The notes beneath the pieces were generated by a model. The model saw nothing but the letters and a program-made list of their open reading frames with translations, was not told the DNA's origin and ran no database searches. Both the position numbers and the translations under genes were made by a program. From CAZADA01 sp964568975 (GTDB lineage: Bacteria > Pseudomonadota > Alphaproteobacteria > Caulobacterales > Maricaulaceae), in NCBI GenBank assembly GCA_964568975.1, contig CAZMSO010000018.1, positions 1 to 64,000 on the forward strand: a stretch of 64,000 nt of DNA, in the 5' to 3' direction. The first letter of the stretch is position 1. The number at the start of each line of letters is the position of its first letter. Shown in pieces: positions 42,994-51,566 of this stretch.

Positions 42994-44301
42994 TCACAGG
43001 CTAAACACCGCCGCCGGCAAGACCGCCACGACGCAGCCCGTCATCAATGTCGCCAGCGAACCAGAGATGAGCGCCCGCGGCGCCAGCGCCAAGATCTCCT
43101 CGCGCCGCGCCTCCATCAGCGTCGAGAGCCCAGCGATCATAATCGCCAAGGACCCGAAATTGGCGAAGCCGCACAACGCATAAGTCAAGATCAACGTCGT
43201 GCGCGGGCTGAGCTCGCCGGCTTGGGCTTGAGCGACGAGGGCCTCAAACGCCAAAAACTCATTGAGCGCCGTCTTGATTCCGAACAAACCGCCGGCGGTC
43301 GCCGCCTCCCCCCACGGCACGCCGATCAGCCACATCACAGGCTGGAGCGCCGCGCCCAGCGCGCGCTCGACCGTCACAGGCGCGCCGGCGATGTCGGGAA
43401 GCGCGCCGAGCATCTGATTGACGAGGGCGAGGAGCGCCACGAAGACAAGGAGCATGGCGATGATGTTGAGATACAGTTTAAGACCCTCCGACACCCCGCT
43501 CGTTAAAGCGTCGAGGGTCGAGCGGTGAGGCGACGCCCCGAGCGTGACAGGACCGGTGTCCTCCTCGCCCTGCATCGACTCAGTTTTTTCGACAATTGGC
43601 GGCGGAACCATTAAGCGCGCCAGCAACACCGCCGCCGGCGCCGAGATGAGAGAGGCCGCCAACACATGACCGGCCGCATCCGGCAAGATCGCGCCAAGAA
43701 AAACCGCGTAGATCGCCAGCACTGTCCCCGCCACAGTCGCAAGACCTGTCGTCATGACCACAAACACTTCTGAGCGACTGAGCCGGGCCAAGTGCGGGCG
43801 CACGAGAATCGGCGCCTCCACCATGCCCATGAAAATGTTGGCCGCCACCGCCAGGCTCGCCGCGCCGGAGAGCCCAAGCGTGCGGCGAAACACCGCGGCG
43901 AAACCCGCCGTCAACACCGGCAGCATCCGCCAACGCCAGAGCACCGCCGAGAGCCCGGAAATCACCATCACCAAAGGCAGAATCTGAAACGCAAGCGAGA
44001 CCACGCCCGTCGGCGCGTCCCCACTGTGTGTCCCCGTCGGCGCGCCGCCGACCGCGCCGAACACAAACGCTGTCCCCGCAGCCGTGGCGGCCTGCAGCCC
44101 CTCCACCACCACAGTGACGCCAAACAGCGCCTCGCGCATGGGCGGCGCGGCGAAAAGCGCGAGAATAGTGGCGAATTGCAGGCCAATAGCGCCGCCAATC
44201 AACCGCCATCGCGGTCGCTTCGCTCCGCCCATCGCCCACGCCACGCCGACAATCAGAACCAACCCGCCAAGGGCGCGAGCGTTGTCCACGCCCCATTCCA
44301 T
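42994..44301 (-). CDS. concentrative nucleoside transporter (CNT/NupC family)
   Basis: A 435-residue inner-membrane symporter with about ten hydrophobic segments. The CNT signature region NIFMGMVEAPILVRPHL, AAASLISAPAA-type stretches, and GIKTALNEFLAFEAL and TYALCGFANFGSLAI match the nucleoside- and cation-binding helices. It probably imports nucleosides with sodium or protons. A cytoplasmic acidic loop (KTESMQGEEDTG) is in the middle. The gene is divergent from bioY. Confidence 0.93.
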   Translation of the reverse strand: MEWGVDNARALGGLVLIVGVAWAMGGAKRPRWRLIGGAIGLQFATILALFAAPPMREALFGVTVVVEGLQAATAAGTAFVFGAVGGAPTGTHSGDAPTGVVSLAFQILPLVMVISGLSAVLWRWRMLPVLTAGFAAVFRRTLGLSGAASLAVAANIFMGMVEAPILVRPHLARLSRSEVFVVMTTGLATVAGTVLAIYAVFLGAILPDAAGHVLAASLISAPAAVLLARLMVPPPIVEKTESMQGEEDTGPVTLGASPHRSTLDALTSGVSEGLKLYLNIIAMLLVFVALLALVNQMLGALPDIAGAPVTVERALGAALQPVMWLIGVPWGEAATAGGLFGIKTALNEFLAFEALVAQAQAGELSPRTTLILTYALCGFANFGSLAIMIAGLSTLMEARREEILALAPRALISGSLATLMTGCVVAVLPAAVFSL

Positions 44302-44378
44302 CCGTCCACCCCATCTTGTGCGCCGCCGCTGTTGCGGGGATAAGCCGGCATCTGTCCGCGAATGCCAAGAGGCTGATG

Positions 44379-44966
44379 ATGGCTGATCTCACCACGCCGC
44401 CCGCTCCCCGTGTCGCCGCCGGTCTGCGCAACGTCGCCGCCGCGCCCTGGCCCGTGCAAGCGGGGCTCGCCCTCGTGGGAACAGCTGTGCTGACGGCGTC
44501 GTCCTGGATCGAGGTTCCCATGGTCCCGGTGCCGATGACGATGCAGACCTTCGCGGTCGTCATGATCGGGGCGCTGTACGGCTGGCGGCTTGGCGCGCTG
44601 ACGGTGCTCGGCTGGCTGGCGCAAGGCGCGTTGGGGTTTCCCGTGTTCGCAGGCGGCGCGGGCGGGCCCGCCCATCTTGTCGGGCCGACGGCGGGCTACC
44701 TCATCGCGTTTCCGATCATGGCCGCGTTGGCGGGCTGGGCGGCGCAAGCCGGCTGGATCGCGCGCGGCTATGGGCGCGCTGTCGCGGTGATGCTCGCCGC
44801 CCACGGCGTCGCGTTCGCGTTTGGGGTGAGCTGGCTTGCGACTCACATCGGCGTGACGGCCGCCGTCAGCGCCGGCCTTGCGCCGTTTCTGCCCGGTATG
44901 GCCCTGAAGTCGATTCTGGCGGGCGGCCTGGCGCGGGTGGTCCTTGCGCCGCGTCGGGCCGGGTGA
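44379..44966 (+). CDS. bioY: biotin transporter BioY
   Basis: A 195-residue membrane protein, the biotin-binding S component. VPMVPVPMTMQTFAV, GALYGWRLGALTVLGWLAQG, GFPVFAGGAGGPAHLVGPT and GYLIAFP are diagnostic BioY motifs. ATG 44379 lies 6 nt after AGAGG; another ATG is one codon upstream. No ECF ATPase or BioN is adjacent, so it works alone or with shared ECF modules. No BioR-type palindrome was seen in the 77-bp upstream gap. Confidence 0.95.
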   Translation: MADLTTPPAPRVAAGLRNVAAAPWPVQAGLALVGTAVLTASSWIEVPMVPVPMTMQTFAVVMIGALYGWRLGALTVLGWLAQGALGFPVFAGGAGGPAHLVGPTAGYLIAFPIMAALAGWAAQAGWIARGYGRAVAVMLAAHGVAFAFGVSWLATHIGVTAAVSAGLAPFLPGMALKSILAGGLARVVLAPRRAG

Positions 44967-45541
44967 GCGCGCGTGCGCCCATCCGGCTGCGCGCCCATCA
45001 TCTGTGGTGCGTGTTGACCTTTGTGGGCGCGGGCTACACGCCCGCCTTCACCGCCCATATGCGCCAGGTCATCGCCCGTCTGGCCGCGGGCGCTCCCGCC
45101 GTGCTTGTCGAAGGGCCTGATGATCTCTGCGCGCCCTTGCGCGCCACGCGAGACGACCACTGCCGGCTGCCGCGCGTGAGAGCCCGCGACGCCCGCGCGC
45201 GCGTCGCCGCTGAAGGCGTGCTGGGACGCGCCCTCGCCCCCGGCGCGACGCTGACCTTCACGCCGGAGACGACCGCGCGCCTGCGCGCCGCCTACGCCGC
45301 CGGAGCGGCCGCGCGCGCCTGCGCCGGCTGTCCTTGGACAGGGTTTTGCGCCGAGGTGGTCGCGCGCGGCTTCGCCGACGCGCTGCTGGCCGACGCCGCG
45401 CGCACCGCGGCCGTCACACCCCCACCGCCGCCGCCGGACGCGCCGACACCCGCTCGCGCCAGCGCGCTAAGTTCGGATACGTCTCCGCCGGCGTGCGAAA
45501 CTTCGCCAGCTTCGCGAAATCAAGCCCGACCACAGCCGTGA
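44963..45541 (+). CDS. DUF1284 protein
   Basis: A 192-residue protein. The DUF1284 core is at residues 5-145: IRLRAHHLWCVLTFVGAGYTPAFT, VEGPDDLCAPL, and CAGCPWTGFC near its end, with Cys/His residues suggesting metal or iron-sulfur binding. A GTG start overlaps the bioY stop, and the pair recurs in alphaproteobacteria. After about residue 150 the sequence turns Pro/Ser-rich and reads antisense through 128 bp of the GST gene, so the natural C-terminus may be longer than is usual for the family. Confidence 0.85.
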   Translation: MSARAPIRLRAHHLWCVLTFVGAGYTPAFTAHMRQVIARLAAGAPAVLVEGPDDLCAPLRATRDDHCRLPRVRARDARARVAAEGVLGRALAPGATLTFTPETTARLRAAYAAGAAARACAGCPWTGFCAEVVARGFADALLADAARTAAVTPPPPPPDAPTPARASALSSDTSPPACETSPASRNQARPQP

Positions 45542-46037
45542 TGTCGGCCACAGTGAAGTCAGCGCCCGTGATGTAAGGCCGTTCCGTCAAATGGCCGTCC
45601 AGCCAGACGCACATGGACTCCACCCGCTCCCGGGAGCGCTCCGCATAGGCCGGGATTTGGCCTTCGACGACTGTGAAAGCCGGATGGCTGTGGCGCACCC
45701 ACATGGCCGCGGGGCCAAACAGCATCAGCTCCATGCGCCGGTCCCACATCTCCACAAACGCCCGGGTGACGGGATCGGCCCCAAACAAAGCCGGCTCCGC
45801 CTTGAGCGTGTCGAGGTAAAGACAAATCGCGCGGCTTTCAGTAAGAACCCGGCCATCGTCCAAAACAAGGGCGGGCAGTTGGGAAAACGGCGAAATGCGC
45901 CGGAAGTCGTCCGACAAATGCGCACCTTGGATGATGTCGATCTCTTCCAAGTCCATAGCGTCCAACAACCCTTTTTCATGGGCGAAGAACAACACGCGCC
46001 GCGGATTGGGCGCACGATGCGACGTGTAGAGCTTCAT
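45414..46037 (-). CDS. glutathione S-transferase family protein
   Basis: A 207-residue GST. The N-terminal thioredoxin-like domain (1-80) has LYTSHRAPNPRRVLFF, and QLPALVLDDGRVLTESRAI is the glutathione-binding region (Pro and Glu-Ser). The all-helical C-terminal domain has the capping motif PYITGADFTVADITAVVGL. Substrate unknown. GAGGAC precedes the ATG. Its 3' end overlaps the DUF1284 tail by 128 bp on opposite strands. Confidence 0.93.
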   Translation of the reverse strand: MKLYTSHRAPNPRRVLFFAHEKGLLDAMDLEEIDIIQGAHLSDDFRRISPFSQLPALVLDDGRVLTESRAICLYLDTLKAEPALFGADPVTRAFVEMWDRRMELMLFGPAAMWVRHSHPAFTVVEGQIPAYAERSRERVESMCVWLDGHLTERPYITGADFTVADITAVVGLDFAKLAKFRTPAETYPNLARWRERVSARPAAAVGV

Positions 46038-46166
46038 GGCGTGTCCTCACTGGGAGGCCCCGCGCCGCGGGGTCGTGGCGAACGGATCAGGGTTTGGATG
46101 TGGGGTTAGCGGTGTTGGCCGCGCGCGCAAAGCCGTCGCGGCGCCGAATCCCACGCCATGGGGCCG

Positions 46167-47042
46167 TTACGTCCCGTCAAACATGGGCGGGCGCTTGTCG
46201 AAAAAGGCCGCGACCGCCTCGGCATGGTCGCGGCTCTGATGGGCTTGGGCTTGGAGCGCGGCGGAGAGTTCGCGGATGTCGTGAAACGAGGCTTCGCGTC
46301 CACGCCGCAGCAGCGTTTTCGTAAAGCGCAAAACGTCCGGCGGCTGAGCCGCGACCCGCGCCGCCAACGCCAGAGCCTCCTCCATCAACGCGGCGTCATC
46401 GCACACCCTGTTGACGAGCCCCCAGGCGTGGGCGGTGTCGGCGTCGATGAAATCGCCAGTGAACAACAGCTCCGCCGCCCGGGCCATGCCGATGAGCCGC
46501 GGCAGCAGCCACGCGCCGCCATCCCCAGGCACAAGGCCGACTTTTAAAAAGCTCACGCCAAACCGCGCCGATCGGCCCGCCAGCCGCATGTCCGCCAAGC
46601 ACGCCACATCGCACCCAAGGCCGGCCGCCGGCCCGTTCACCGCCGCGATCAGCGGGATCTCTAATCCATCAAGCGCGCGCACAAGGGCGTGGACGTCGTG
46701 GCGATAGGCGTCGCGAATCTCCGCGCCCGTCCCCGCGAAGAGGCCGGTTTTGTCGCGCATCGCCCCCAAATCACCGCCGGCGGAAAACGCCCGCCCGGCC
46801 CCCGTGATCACGGCGCAGCGCATGGCGCGATCCTCGTTAAGGCGTGCGCACGCGGCGGTGAACGCCGCGCCGTCCCCGGGCTGGCCGAGCGCGTTGAGCG
46901 CCTCTGGCTTGTCGAGGGTGAGCACCGCCACGGGCCCGCGCCGCGCAAGCGTGAGGCCAAAAAAGCGCTCCACCGGCGCGGCCGGCGCGGCCGGCGCGGC
47001 CGGCGCGGCCTGATCGTGCGGGTCGGGCGGCGCGTTTTCCAT
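46167..47042 (-). CDS. enoyl-CoA hydratase/isomerase (crotonase family)
   Basis: A 291-residue crotonase. LDKPEALNALG starts the fold, GAGRAFSAGGDLGAM is the oxyanion hole, IAAVNGPAAGLGCDVACLADMRLA the second oxyanion region, and FLKVGLVPGDGGAWLLPRLIG carries an acidic residue near the catalytic position. It probably hydrates or isomerises enoyl-CoA in beta-oxidation; the specific role is not shown. An AAP repeat of slippage origin precedes the fold. The 129-bp gap on its 3' side contains no gene. Confidence 0.93.
   Translation of the reverse strand: MENAPPDPHDQAAPAAPAAPAAPVERFFGLTLARRGPVAVLTLDKPEALNALGQPGDGAAFTAACARLNEDRAMRCAVITGAGRAFSAGGDLGAMRDKTGLFAGTGAEIRDAYRHDVHALVRALDGLEIPLIAAVNGPAAGLGCDVACLADMRLAGRSARFGVSFLKVGLVPGDGGAWLLPRLIGMARAAELLFTGDFIDADTAHAWGLVNRVCDDAALMEEALALAARVAAQPPDVLRFTKTLLRRGREASFHDIRELSAALQAQAHQSRDHAEAVAAFFDKRPPMFDGT
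46975..47010 (-). repeat. 9-bp tandem repeat in the enoyl-CoA hydratase N-terminus
   Basis: Four perfect copies of GGCGCGGCC encode an AAP repeat before the crotonase fold. The unit is a multiple of three, so copy-number change does not break the frame. Confidence 0.85.
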
Positions 47043-47131
47043 ACGCTCGCCTCTACACTGGCGCAGCGCATCCGCAAAGCCGCGCGCAAAGTGGGATGGC
47101 CGGAGGGCGACGCGCGGGCTATGTCGGTGCG

Positions 47132-47368
47132 ATGACCAAAGACGCCGCGCCGATCGCCACGCCCTGCGTGCAGGTGTGCACGCTCATGCCCTCCGGCGGG
47201 GATCCGTTCGATGATCTGTGCTTGGGTTGCGCCCGCAGCCGGCGCGAAATCGCGGCGTGGTCAACCATGAGCGAGGCCGCGCGCGCGACGGTCATGGCGG
47301 CGCTTCCTGAGCGGGCGCGAACCTTGCATACCACGCTCACGACGGCGGCGCGGCGCGCCGCCCGCTAA
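47132..47368 (+). CDS. DUF1289 protein
   Basis: A 78-residue protein with the DUF1289 pattern: TPCVQVCTL, then DDLCLGCARSRREIAAWSTMSEAAR with four spaced cysteines (a C-x3-C ... C-x2-C arrangement) that could bind iron-sulfur or zinc. VMAALPERA ends the domain. The function is unknown but the protein is common in Proteobacteria. ATG 47132 was chosen for the domain start. Confidence 0.9.
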   Translation: MTKDAAPIATPCVQVCTLMPSGGDPFDDLCLGCARSRREIAAWSTMSEAARATVMAALPERARTLHTTLTTAARRAAR

Positions 47369-47468
47369 GCGAACACATCACCACGGCGCTCACACACAGC
47401 ATGTCGCGCCGGATCACAACCAAACGGCAATCTTTCATCGGTTCACTGGCGCTGAGTGGAGGCGCGTC

Positions 47469-48011
47469 ATGCGGGTAAAAACGCTTCTCGCCGGCGGCGT
47501 CATGGCTGCGGCGATCATTTTCAGTCTTGAGATCGCGTTTGAGACGCGCACCGAAGCCGACGCCCAAGCAAAGGGCCCGGCCGCGGACCCAGGCGCTGCG
47601 CGCACGGTGGCGCTCGCCGCCAGCCCCGTCGCGCCAGAGCGCGAGATGGCCGCGCGCGTGCCGCGGGCCGACGACACCCACTATTGGGCGGACGTGACGA
47701 TTAACGGCGCGCCCGTGAAGGCCCTTGTCGACACCGGCGCGACCCTCGTGGCGTTGACGCGCGCAGACGCCCGACGCGCGGGTCTGCCGCTTGATGCGCT
47801 CAATTATGATCATCCGATCGAAACCGCCGGCGGCGTCGTGAACGCCGCGCGCGTGCGCTTGGCGCGTGTGGCGGTCGGGGCGATTGAGCTCACGGATGTG
47901 GACGGCATCGTCGCGCCCCAAGGGCTCGGCTACTCGCTTTTGGGCATGAGCTATCTCGGCCGGTTGTCGCGTCTTGAAGTGACGCCGGAGGCGGTCACGT
48001 TGCGCCGCTAG
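47469..48011 (+). CDS. membrane-anchored retropepsin-like aspartic protease (TIGR02281 family)
   Basis: A 180-residue protein. An N-terminal hydrophobic segment (5-22) anchors or exports it. The clan AA protease domain (about 70-180) begins HYWADVTINGAPVKALVDTGAT, with the single catalytic Asp88 in the DTG motif. GVVNAARVRLARVAVGAIEL and GYSLLGMSYLGRL are the rest of the one-domain fold, which must dimerise. Such proteins are typical of Alphaproteobacteria; substrate unknown. TGGAGG precedes the ATG. It is convergent with the tauE-like gene, overlapping it by 4 bp. Confidence 0.93.
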   Translation: MRVKTLLAGGVMAAAIIFSLEIAFETRTEADAQAKGPAADPGAARTVALAASPVAPEREMAARVPRADDTHYWADVTINGAPVKALVDTGATLVALTRADARRAGLPLDALNYDHPIETAGGVVNAARVRLARVAVGAIELTDVDGIVAPQGLGYSLLGMSYLGRLSRLEVTPEAVTLRR

Positions 48012-48883
48012 CCTTCGCTGGCGATGGCGGGCGCGGCGGGATCCGCACCGGGCGACACCAACGCGCTGTCGGCGATCATTTTCACCGCCACCACGCACAA
48101 CACCGCCGCTAAGACCCGCTGCAGCCGCTCTTGGCTCATCGCGTGGGCGAGCTGGGCGCCGATGGGCGCCGTCAGCGTCGTCACGGTCACGATGGTGAGA
48201 AACGCCGGCACGTTGACATAGCCGAGCGACAGCGGGGCCAACCCGTCCACGCCCAGCCCCGTGATGATGAAGCCGAGCGCGGCGGGCGCGCCAATGGCGG
48301 CGCCGAACACAGAGGCCGTCGCCACCGCCCGATGGATCGCCAGGCCTGTCAGCGACAACAGCATGACGCCGAACACGCCGCCGCCAATACCCAACCAGGA
48401 CGACACAAAGCCCAAACCCGCGCCCGCGCCCGCGCCCGCCGGTCCCAGCGGCGGACGCGCCGCCAGGAGCGGCAGGCTGCGCGCCCACACAAAGCGTGAC
48501 GCCACCACCAACAGCCCCAGGCCGAAAACCGCCGTCAGCGCCGCGCCCGGCACCCAATGAGCAGTCAGCGAGCCGATGAACGCGCCCGCCACGATCCATG
48601 GCGTCCAGCGGCGCACCACCGCCTCGTCAATCGCGTTGTGGCGGCGATGCGCAAGGGCCGAGCGGATGGACGTCAAGACAATCGTCGCCAAGGACGTCGC
48701 CACCGCCGCGTGCATGCGGATGTCCGCCTCCACGCCCACCACGCCGAAGACGGAGTAAAGCGCCGGCACAATCAACACGCCGCCGCCTATGCCGAACATG
48801 CCCGCAGCCACGCCGGCGACCGCGCTGACCACCGTCAGCAACGCAAACAGCCACATTAACGATTCCGCAGACACCGCGATCAT
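48008..48883 (-). CDS. sulfite exporter TauE/SafE family membrane protein
   Basis: A 291-residue protein with about eight hydrophobic segments in two halves. GMFGIGGGVLIVPALYSVFG in the first half and SSWLGIGGGVFGVMLLSLTG in the second are the duplicated TauE/SafE signatures. It may export sulfur-containing anions; the substrate is not known. GGAG lies close to the ATG. The start overlaps the dusA stop by four bases, so it is coupled to dusA. Confidence 0.92.
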   Translation of the reverse strand: MIAVSAESLMWLFALLTVVSAVAGVAAGMFGIGGGVLIVPALYSVFGVVGVEADIRMHAAVATSLATIVLTSIRSALAHRRHNAIDEAVVRRWTPWIVAGAFIGSLTAHWVPGAALTAVFGLGLLVVASRFVWARSLPLLAARPPLGPAGAGAGAGLGFVSSWLGIGGGVFGVMLLSLTGLAIHRAVATASVFGAAIGAPAALGFIITGLGVDGLAPLSLGYVNVPAFLTIVTVTTLTAPIGAQLAHAMSQERLQRVLAAVLCVVAVKMIADSALVSPGADPAAPAIASEG

Positions 48884-49956
48884 CGGGGCTCCATCGCCAC
48901 GCGCTCCGTTCGATCCCCGTCGTCTAGCCCTCCCGCGGGCCGGCGTCCGCCGTCATGCACACCCGCGCGCGCGCCATGGCGGTCCATCGCCGACAGCGCG
49001 CGGTCAATCACTGCGGCGTCCGCGTCCGGCCGCGGCCCCTCCGCCGACAACACCCGCCGCCAGGCCCGCGCACCCGGCGCGCCGTGATAAAGGCCAAGCG
49101 CGTGACGGGTCACGGCGTGGGCGCGCCGCCCGTGCGCGCGGGCCTCGCCGATCAGCGCGCGCAGGCCCTCAGCCACGGTCGCGCGCGTCAGAGACGGATC
49201 AGCGGCGGCGAACACGCTGTGGTCTACTCCCGCGAGGATGAACGGAGTCTCATACGCCGCGCGGCCAAGCATCACGCCATCAAGGCCCCCGCCCTCCGCG
49301 CGCGCGTGCTCCACACTCTGCAGCCCGCCATTGAGGACAATCTCTAAATCCGGGCGCGCGGCCTTCAGAGCGCGCACCAGCGGATAATCCAAGGGCGGGA
49401 CAGTGCGGTTGTCTTTGGGCGACAGCCCCTTGAGCCAGGCCTTGCGGGCGTGGACGTAAAATCGCGTGACGCCCGCGGCCGCGACCGCCTCCACAAACGC
49501 ACTGAGCGCCTCGTGCGGCTCTTGATCATCCACGCCGATGCGGCACTTGACGGTGATCGGCGTCGGCGTCGCGGACGCCATCGCCGCCACACAGGCCGCG
49601 ACGGTGTGCGGTTCGCGCATCAAGCACGCGCCAAAGCGCCCGGACTGAACCCGGTCCGACGGGCAGCCGACATTCAAGTTAATCTCGTCATAGCCCCAAT
49701 CGGACGCGATGCGAGCCGCATGCGCCAAACGATCGGGATCTGAGCCGCCAAGCTGCAGCGCAATGGGGCGCTCACGCGGATCAAAGTCCAAATGCCGCCC
49801 GCGATCGCCGTGAATTAGGGCGTCCGCGACGACCATTTCCGTGAAGACCAGTGCGCGGCGGGTCAACAGCCGAAAAAACCGCCGGCACCAGGTGTCGGTC
49901 CACTCCATCATCGGTGCGGTGGCGAACCGATGGGCGGGGGCGTCTTGGCGCGTCAT
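48880..49956 (-). CDS. dusA: tRNA-dihydrouridine(20/20a) synthase
   Basis: A 358-residue FMN TIM-barrel enzyme. FATAPMMEWTD and the RRFFRLLTRRALVFTEMVVA segment identify the DusA subclass. NLNVGCPSDRVQ contains the catalytic Cys98, and FYVHARKAWLKGLSPKDNR is the FMN/tRNA-contact region. It reduces uridine in the tRNA D-loop. The C-terminal tail (last 35 residues) is Gly/Arg-rich and unlike the family. Divergent promoters are expected in the 185 bp shared with the hemG-like gene. Confidence 0.95.
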   Translation of the reverse strand: MTRQDAPAHRFATAPMMEWTDTWCRRFFRLLTRRALVFTEMVVADALIHGDRGRHLDFDPRERPIALQLGGSDPDRLAHAARIASDWGYDEINLNVGCPSDRVQSGRFGACLMREPHTVAACVAAMASATPTPITVKCRIGVDDQEPHEALSAFVEAVAAAGVTRFYVHARKAWLKGLSPKDNRTVPPLDYPLVRALKAARPDLEIVLNGGLQSVEHARAEGGGLDGVMLGRAAYETPFILAGVDHSVFAAADPSLTRATVAEGLRALIGEARAHGRRAHAVTRHALGLYHGAPGARAWRRVLSAEGPRPDADAAVIDRALSAMDRHGARAGVHDGGRRPAGGLDDGDRTERVAMEPR

Positions 49957-50141
49957 GACGATGTCAGCCTTACCACGCGTCGTTCCAGCGTCGTGACGGT
50001 CATGTCCGTCTTTTTTGTTCTACGACCAAAGACGCGCGGAGGTTCGCTGCGCGGCGCCTTGCGCGCGCGCGGCGGCCCAGCGATTCTGGCGTCATTGCGC
50101 CCCGCGCACCCGTGCGCCCGTCGCAAACCCGGATCGATCCC

Positions 50142-50842
50142 ATGACGACCGTCGTCATCGCCTACGCCACGACCGAGGGCCACACCCGCACCATCGTCCA
50201 ACGCATGGCCGAGCGCGTGTCCGCCCGAGGCTTTGAGGTCCGCCTCGTGGACTGCGCGGACGACCCGGGCCCGGACGCGCTTGCCGGCGCGGACGCCGCG
50301 ATTCTCGCCGGTTCAGTCCACATGGCGCGCTTTCAAGCGAGCCTGTTGCGTTTCATCAACACCAACCGCGCGCGCCTGGACGATCCGCTCACCGCGTTTG
50401 TCGCGGTGTCGCTCGCCGCCCAAAGCGATGACGAGGACGGCGCCGCGGAACTCGGGCGCTACCGCCGCACACTGATTGACTCCACCCACTGGACGCCCAA
50501 TCGCTATCACGACGCCGCAGGCGCGTTGAAATACGCTGAGTACGACTTTTTTAAGCGCTGGATCATGCGCCGCATCGCGCGCGATAAGGGCATGCCGACG
50601 GCGCCGGGCGAATATGTGTTCACCGACTGGGCCGCGCTTGACCAGTTCACAGACGCGTTTGCGGACGCTCTCGCCAGCGCCNNNNNNNNNNNNNNNNNNN
50701 NNNNNNNNNNNNNNNNNNNNNNNNNNNNNNNNNNNNNNNNNNNNNNNNNNNNNNNNNNNNNNNNNNNNNNNNNNNNNNNNNCTGGGCCGCGCTTGACCAG
50801 TTCACAGACGCGTTTGCGGACGCTCTCGCCAGCGCCGCTTAA
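50142..50842 (+). CDS. hemG: flavodoxin-domain protein, HemG-like protoporphyrinogen oxidase (interrupted by assembly gap)
   Basis: The FMN-binding loop AYATTEGHTRTI starts the domain, followed by AGADAAILAGSVHMARF and SDDEDGAAEL. ALKYAEYDFFKRWIMRRIARDKG matches the C-terminal HemG insert; HemG oxidises protoporphyrinogen IX using menaquinone or ubiquinone. As written, the frame is broken by 155 inserted bases (100 N plus a 55-bp duplicate). Collapsing these gives a 181-residue protein ending ALASAA and a TAA at 50840, close to normal HemG length. The gene name is from the motif pattern; a generic flavodoxin remains possible. Confidence 0.8.
50627..50681. repeat. 55-bp exact duplicate, left flank of assembly gap 2
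   Basis: Identical to 50782-50836 across the N run. As at the first gap, both the size (55) and the position at the contig edge point to an assembler k-mer overlap. Confidence 0.9.
50682..50781. other. assembly gap (100 N)
   Basis: A 100-base placeholder inside the hemG-like gene. The flanking overlap of 55 bp suggests nothing is actually missing. Confidence 0.97.
50782..50836. repeat. 55-bp exact duplicate, right flank of assembly gap 2
   Basis: Second copy of 50627-50681. Using only one copy restores the hemG-like frame to its TAA. Confidence 0.9.
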
Positions 50843-50882
50843 GCCAGCGCCCCTTATTAGCCAGCGCCGCTGAAGCTCGGGC

Positions 50883-51407
50883 CTAGCGCTCCCCGCGGTC
50901 GGCGGCGGCTTGGGCGGCGCGGCGTTCGCCCGCGGCCTCCAATTCGCGCCGGGTCACGCGCCCGTCGCGATCGGTGTCGAACTGAACCATGATCTGCAGC
51001 GGCACAGCCATGTATTCCCGTACGGACACCGCGCCGTCGCGATTGGCGTCCATGGCGGTGGGATCCACCGGCGGCGGCGCTAAGGAGCGCAACAAACGCC
51101 CGCCCTCAGGGCGAATTTCCGCCGCATTGGCTTGCGCGACATTGACCTCGGCTTGGGTGACGAAACCGTCGGCGTTCAAATCCGACAGGCTGAAGGAGGT
51201 TTCGCGGCGCGCATCAAGCTCGCCGCGGGCGATCGCGCCATCGCCATTTGTGTCATACTCCGCCAACAACGCCTTTGTGGGAAAGGGCGGGCCCGCCGGA
51301 ACCCGCGCCGCGCCGCCGCCGCAGGCGGCCACGCCCAAAGCCAGCGCCACCGCCGCTGCGGACGCTCCTGTCATCGGCGTGTGGCCGCGCGTGTGTCGCA
51401 CACCCAT
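50883..51407 (-). CDS. EF-hand lipoprotein
   Basis: A 174-residue protein with a lipoprotein signal (LALGVAACGGG, lipid Cys at about residue 29). Four EF-hand-like calcium loops follow: DTNGDGAIARGE, DLNADGFVTQAE, DANRDGAVSVRE and DTDRDGRVTRRE, each with the DxxxDGxxxxxE spacing. It probably binds calcium at the cell envelope. An Arg/Ala-rich tail ends the protein. GGAGGAG lies before ATG 51407. It is divergent from the ferredoxin-reductase-like gene. Confidence 0.9.
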   Translation of the reverse strand: MGVRHTRGHTPMTGASAAAVALALGVAACGGGAARVPAGPPFPTKALLAEYDTNGDGAIARGELDARRETSFSLSDLNADGFVTQAEVNVAQANAAEIRPEGGRLLRSLAPPPVDPTAMDANRDGAVSVREYMAVPLQIMVQFDTDRDGRVTRRELEAAGERRAAQAAADRGER

Positions 51408-51566
51408 CGTGTTCTCCTCCCATCGTGGCGCAGCGCCGCAGGCCGCGCGCCTTTCACGCCCGCGGAGGGCTACCATATTCCATCGAACCATGCGCCATGG
51501 AGCAGCCCACCGCCGAGCGCCGCCCGCTCTGAGCGCGTGGAATGCGCATTCAACGGGGAAGACACT

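Noticed and set aside
44302..44378. A BioR operator upstream of bioY.
   Set aside because: No TTATNNATAA-like palindrome is present in the 77-bp gap.
49995..50016. Small hairpin GACGG-N6-CCGTC followed by six T, looking like a terminator.
   Set aside because: It lies between two divergent genes where no transcript should end; the stem is only 5 bp. A leader attenuator cannot be excluded but is unsupported.
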